From: Gammaproteobacteria bacterium | GTDB taxonomy: Bacteria; Pseudomonadota; Gammaproteobacteria; Eutrophobiales; Eutrophobiaceae | Reading direction: 5' to 3' | DNA: 45,145 nt | Assembly (NCBI GenBank): GCA_022826885.1 | Contig: JAJDUB010000049.1 | Span: 1-45,145, forward strand | Shown here: positions 42,321 to 45,145 of the stretch, piece by piece | How the letters are laid out: each line of letters starts with the position of its first letter | How positions within the stretch are numbered: the stretch's first letter is position 1 | Notes under the pieces: generated by a model | Told to the model about the DNA's origin: nothing | What the model saw: only the letters and a program-made list of their open reading frames with translations | Database searches by the model: none | Position numbers and translations under genes: made by a program

Positions 42321-43772
42321 TTAACTCCCCTGGGAATATACCGGTGTAGCTTTCCAGAAATACCGGTGTAGTCCTCGTTTTTGGTCTTTCTGTTTAATGC
42401 GATAGACCATTTTTAACTCATCACCAACTCTCAATTCATTTTGTCTTACTCCAACGATCTCCATTAGCAATCGCGCATCATTTTTAAATTGCACTAAACC
42501 CCAATACATGGGAGGAGCGGGATAATATTGCAAGTAGTCCTGAGTAAAGGTTGAAACTTTGGCTTCTATATCCGCGAGTCGTATTGAGACTTGTTTCGAG
42601 GTTGAGCCACAGTTAACGCAGGTCGCAAGCACGGGAAACTGTGTTGTCTTACAATCAGGACATTGTCCTCCATTAAACCCTGACATCTGATCCTGAGCAC
42701 GATAGAGTTGAGAAATGGCTACTTTGCTGTCGAATTCAGCACGCATGCCCCAGTCCACGCTAAATTCATCACTAAAAGATAGGAATTGTGTATATTTTTC
42801 CACCGATTCACCTGAGTCAATGACATCGGAGAGATTTAGGTCAGGCTTATAATTTGCGATAGCTTCTGTGCATTCGAACAAAATCGCATCGCAACCTGCG
42901 CCAAACCCAACAAGTAGTATTTTTTCCCCAGGCTTTGCTTTTTCCAGGGCAGCGGTAAATATCAGTAAGGCCTGCGGTGTCCCCGTGTCTCCAACTTCTG
43001 GCATAAGATTGTCAACAACCGCATCAGCATTAATACCTATGCGCTTTGCTAAAGTTATTCCAAGACGTGAAATGCTACCCGGCATGCAAAAATATGAGAT
43101 TTCATCAGCGCTGATATTTGTTTTATTGAGTAATTTTGCAACTGTTTGTGGAACGATTTTTAGATAACCTTCATCTCGAATCCATCTTTCTTCCCAAGAA
43201 TAATCATAGTTCTGTTCACCAGAACGATAGTGATCGATAAATTGAGTTACTATGGAATGTGAATCAACAAACTTTGCTATTATATTTTCACTACCTACTG
43301 CGAGAGTTGCAGATCCTGCAGCATATTGAATTTCTTGTATGCTACCTGGCTTTGCTCGTCGTTTGTCAGATGCCACGATATAGCTAGTGCCGTTGGAATT
43401 ACTGTGTAATGCTGTAATGAGCGCAGATGTACTGGCTCGTAACGAACCGGCTACATCCATTACTTTAAGATCTGGTGGAAGGTCGGCAGCAAGAGCGACA
43501 CTGGTCGCGTTTTGGTAATCGGCATAGGGTGCTGATGTAGATGCGAAAATTAATGAATTAACATTGATTGACGGTTGTGATTGCAGGCACGAGCGTAACG
43601 ATTCAACTCCCATCGTAATTGCATCTTCGTCCCAACTACAAAAACGACGATGTCCTTTACCCAGGGACCGTAGTGCAGGTATCGCCCACGAATTCTCATC
43701 GGCAATCAATTTCCGGCTTATTTTAAAAGAGGGTAAGTATGTACCATACCCTGTGATCCCTGATTCTGACAT
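42321..43772 (-). CDS. HMG-CoA-synthase-fold/DUF35 fusion with lost catalytic residues
   Basis: A 483-residue fusion. Residues 5-345 match archaeal-type HMG-CoA synthases (ITGYGTYLPSFKISRKLI, WDEDAITMGVE, VGDTGTPQALLIFTAAL, PGEKILLVGFGAGCDA). The catalytic Glu is kept (Glu49), but the nucleophile Cys position in the ACKAGT motif is Leu111 (GSLRASTSAL), and the His of FHQP is Cys229 (YFCMPGS). The Cys change occurs in some relatives, so this branch is probably not an HMG-CoA synthase. Residues about 355-483 are a DUF35 module: zinc ribbon CPDC...CVNC (Cys371, 374, 385, 388) and an OB-fold acyl-CoA-associated domain. In Archaea the separate DUF35 protein bridges thiolase and HMG-CoA synthase; here it is fused, next to a thiolase gene. 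Confidence 0.85.
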   Translation of the reverse strand: MSESGITGYGTYLPSFKISRKLIADENSWAIPALRSLGKGHRRFCSWDEDAITMGVESLRSCLQSQPSINVNSLIFASTSAPYADYQNATSVALAADLPPDLKVMDVAGSLRASTSALITALHSNSNGTSYIVASDKRRAKPGSIQEIQYAAGSATLAVGSENIIAKFVDSHSIVTQFIDHYRSGEQNYDYSWEERWIRDEGYLKIVPQTVAKLLNKTNISADEISYFCMPGSISRLGITLAKRIGINADAVVDNLMPEVGDTGTPQALLIFTAALEKAKPGEKILLVGFGAGCDAILFECTEAIANYKPDLNLSDVIDSGESVEKYTQFLSFSDEFSVDWGMRAEFDSKVAISQLYRAQDQMSGFNGGQCPDCKTTQFPVLATCVNCGSTSKQVSIRLADIEAKVSTFTQDYLQYYPAPPMYWGLVQFKNDARLLMEIVGVRQNELRVGDELKMVYRIKQKDQKRGLHRYFWKATPVYSQGS

Positions 43773-43791
43773 GTCAATTTTGAAAATACTC

Positions 43792-44961
43792 CTAATAAGA
43801 TTGAGGTAAGTCTAAGACTTTTGTGCTGATGAAATTGAGAATCATATGCTCTGTTATAGGCGCAATACGGCCTAGAATACTCTCGCGATAAAAGCGTTCA
43901 ACATGATATTCCTTTGCGAAGCCCATCCCCCCGTGTGTCAAAACAGCTCGAGTTGTCGCATTTTGTGCGGCGCGACCGGCCATAAATTTAGCCGCATTTG
44001 CATGGGCGCCGCTTGGCTGCTTATTATCATAGAGTCTGCATGCGTTCAATGCCATTAGCCAAGCCGCCTCCAGTTCAATCCAGCTCTCAGCTAATGGATG
44101 TTGAATGCTTTGATTTTTACCAATAGGTCGGTCAAATACTTCACGTTCATTCGCATAATCAACGGCACGACGAAGAGCATCTTGCCCCATCCCTATATAT
44201 TCACTGGCAACTAATATCCGCTCTGGATTGAGACTGTCGAGTATGTAATAAAATCCTTTACCTTCTTCACCGATGCGATCTTCTTCGGGAACGAAAATAT
44301 CATCAATAAATACAGCATTGGAATCGACAGCAGAACGGCCGCATTTTGCTATTGAGCGAACTTCGATTTTAGATTTATCCAAGTCTGTGTAAAAAATCGT
44401 CATTCCATCAGTTGGCTTTTTACCCTCATCTTTAGCTGATGTTCGAGTAAGCAGAAGTATCTTATCGGCAACTTGTGCAGATGATGTCCACATTTTACGA
44501 CCCGATATGCGATATCCACCGTCGACTTTTTTTGCAAAGGTAGAAATACTGGTGGTATCCAGCCCGGCATTGGGTTCAGTAACGCCAAAGCACGCCTTTT
44601 CTTCACCTGTGATAAGTGGTGTAAGAAATCGCTCTTTTTGTTCTTCACTACCATGAACAACTATTGAATGAGGTCCAAATATATTCATGTGAATGGTAGA
44701 AGCTGATGTATATCCGCCACCGGAGCAGCGCGTGACCGTATTCATCATGATGGCAGCTTCCATTACCCCTAGACCGGCGCCACCATATTCCTCCGGCATT
44801 GTGATACCAAGCCAGCCTCCTTCGGCCATGGTAGTATAAAATTCGTGAGGGAATTCTGCTTTTGTATCGAGTTCCAACCAATAATCATCTGTGAAGGATT
44901 CACAGGTTTTTTCTATAGCATCTATAATCGCCTGCTGGTCTTCTGTGTAGTCATTATTCAT
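43792..44961 (-). CDS. acyl-CoA dehydrogenase
   Basis: A 389-residue FAD acyl-CoA dehydrogenase that makes the 2,3-double bond of an acyl-CoA and passes electrons to ETF. Motifs: ITMPEEYGGAGLG (53-65), FGVTEPNAGLDTTSI (125-139), GRKMWTSSAQVADKIL (154-169), then EREVFDRPIGKNQSIQHPLAE (272-292), and GGMGFAKEYHVERFYR (344-359). Glu371 (APITEHMI) is at the C-terminal catalytic-base position. ATG 44961 (MNNDYTEDQQ) is preferred over an upstream frame start at 45060. It is the first complete gene of the operon and lies 19 bp before the HMG-CoA-synthase-like fusion. Confidence 0.92.
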   Translation of the reverse strand: MNNDYTEDQQAIIDAIEKTCESFTDDYWLELDTKAEFPHEFYTTMAEGGWLGITMPEEYGGAGLGVMEAAIMMNTVTRCSGGGYTSASTIHMNIFGPHSIVVHGSEEQKERFLTPLITGEEKACFGVTEPNAGLDTTSISTFAKKVDGGYRISGRKMWTSSAQVADKILLLTRTSAKDEGKKPTDGMTIFYTDLDKSKIEVRSIAKCGRSAVDSNAVFIDDIFVPEEDRIGEEGKGFYYILDSLNPERILVASEYIGMGQDALRRAVDYANEREVFDRPIGKNQSIQHPLAESWIELEAAWLMALNACRLYDNKQPSGAHANAAKFMAGRAAQNATTRAVLTHGGMGFAKEYHVERFYRESILGRIAPITEHMILNFISTKVLDLPQSY

Positions 44962-45061
44962 AGTGATTTTCCAAGCTAGGTTCGTGACGTAGAAATGATT
45001 AATTAAAGGAGCAGGGGATGTCTGTATTCGTCGTAAGTTGCTGATAAATACACATAGCAAT

Positions 45062-45145
45062 CTAGCTTTCTACTTCTAGAAGTCGTTTTTTCATTCTGGC
45101 CAGAACTTCCTCAGTGTATTCAATCTCTTCCTCAGAAATTCCGTG
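45062..45145 (-). CDS. partial gene, C-terminal 27 residues
   Basis: The last 27 codons and a TAG stop of a gene cut by the window edge. The end reads SEEEIEYTEEVLARMKKR, then LLEVES: a charged helix. It lies on the same strand and 100 bp upstream of the acyl-CoA dehydrogenase start, so it is likely the preceding operon gene. Too short to identify. Confidence 0.55.
   Translation of the reverse strand, partial: HGISEEEIEYTEEVLARMKKRLLEVES

Overview
The window looks like a chromosomal segment of a gammaproteobacterium, probably an environmental one. The best evidence is the order uvrC-pgsA-tRNA-Gly-tRNA-Cys-tRNA-Leu (17.5-20.4 kb), which matches the uvrC-pgsA-glyW-cysT-leuZ order of E. coli. 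The glcDEF operon, katG, two large TonB-dependent receptors and Gram-negative signal peptides agree. Most of the window looks GC-rich (one 60-base line counted in glcD is 57% GC). The last 6.5 kb is visibly AT-rich (35% and 45% in two lines counted there). No species can be named from sequence reading alone.

Layout. 0-5 kb is an accessory strip. It holds three toxin-antitoxin parts (a HigA-type antidote cut by the window edge, brnTA, and a PIN-toxin/antitoxin pair), a small membrane-anchored heptad-repeat protein, an exported alpha/beta hydrolase and a 592-residue RTX protein. A 30-bp direct repeat brackets brnTA and the heptad-repeat gene. 5-14.4 kb holds a secreted BNR/sortilin-like propeller protein, then a minus-strand set of TonB receptor, S9 peptidase and MFS transporter that looks like peptide or small-molecule scavenging. 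Its leader contains a long RNA hairpin and a terminator-like stem. 14.9-17.4 kb holds a NahE-like hydratase-aldolase and a NahD-like isomerase (lower steps of naphthalene-type upper pathways) without their dioxygenase, facing an alpha/beta hydrolase. 17.5-20.4 kb is the core uvrC-pgsA-tRNA block with a near-ideal promoter. 20.4-26.4 kb carries an HGGxW-type hydrolase, an aromatic-acid-type MFS transporter, a second TonB receptor and a glutathionyl-hydroquinone reductase, plausibly an aromatic uptake and detoxification set.

26.4-37.1 kb is a long minus-strand run: glcD, glcE, glcF, a two-domain glutaredoxin, katG, two different amidohydrolases and a Rieske ferredoxin. A perfect 30-bp inverted repeat fills the glcD-glcE gap. 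At 37.2-38.4 kb a complete IS3-family element (AAAC target duplication, programmed frameshift) sits in the middle of an older palindromic element.

38.5-45.1 kb is an AT-rich minus-strand operon for acyl-CoA chemistry: acyl-CoA dehydrogenase, an HMG-CoA-synthase-fold protein fused to a DUF35 zinc-ribbon/OB domain, thiolase, SDR dehydrogenase, hydratase-2 (MaoC) and a second SDR. The SDR and hydratase together equal a split peroxisomal MFE-2. The HMG-CoA-synthase-like protein has lost its catalytic Cys and His, which makes this operon the most interesting candidate for an uncharacterised pathway: beta-oxidation of an unusual acyl-CoA, ending in thiolysis or retro-aldol cleavage by a thiolase/DUF35 complex.
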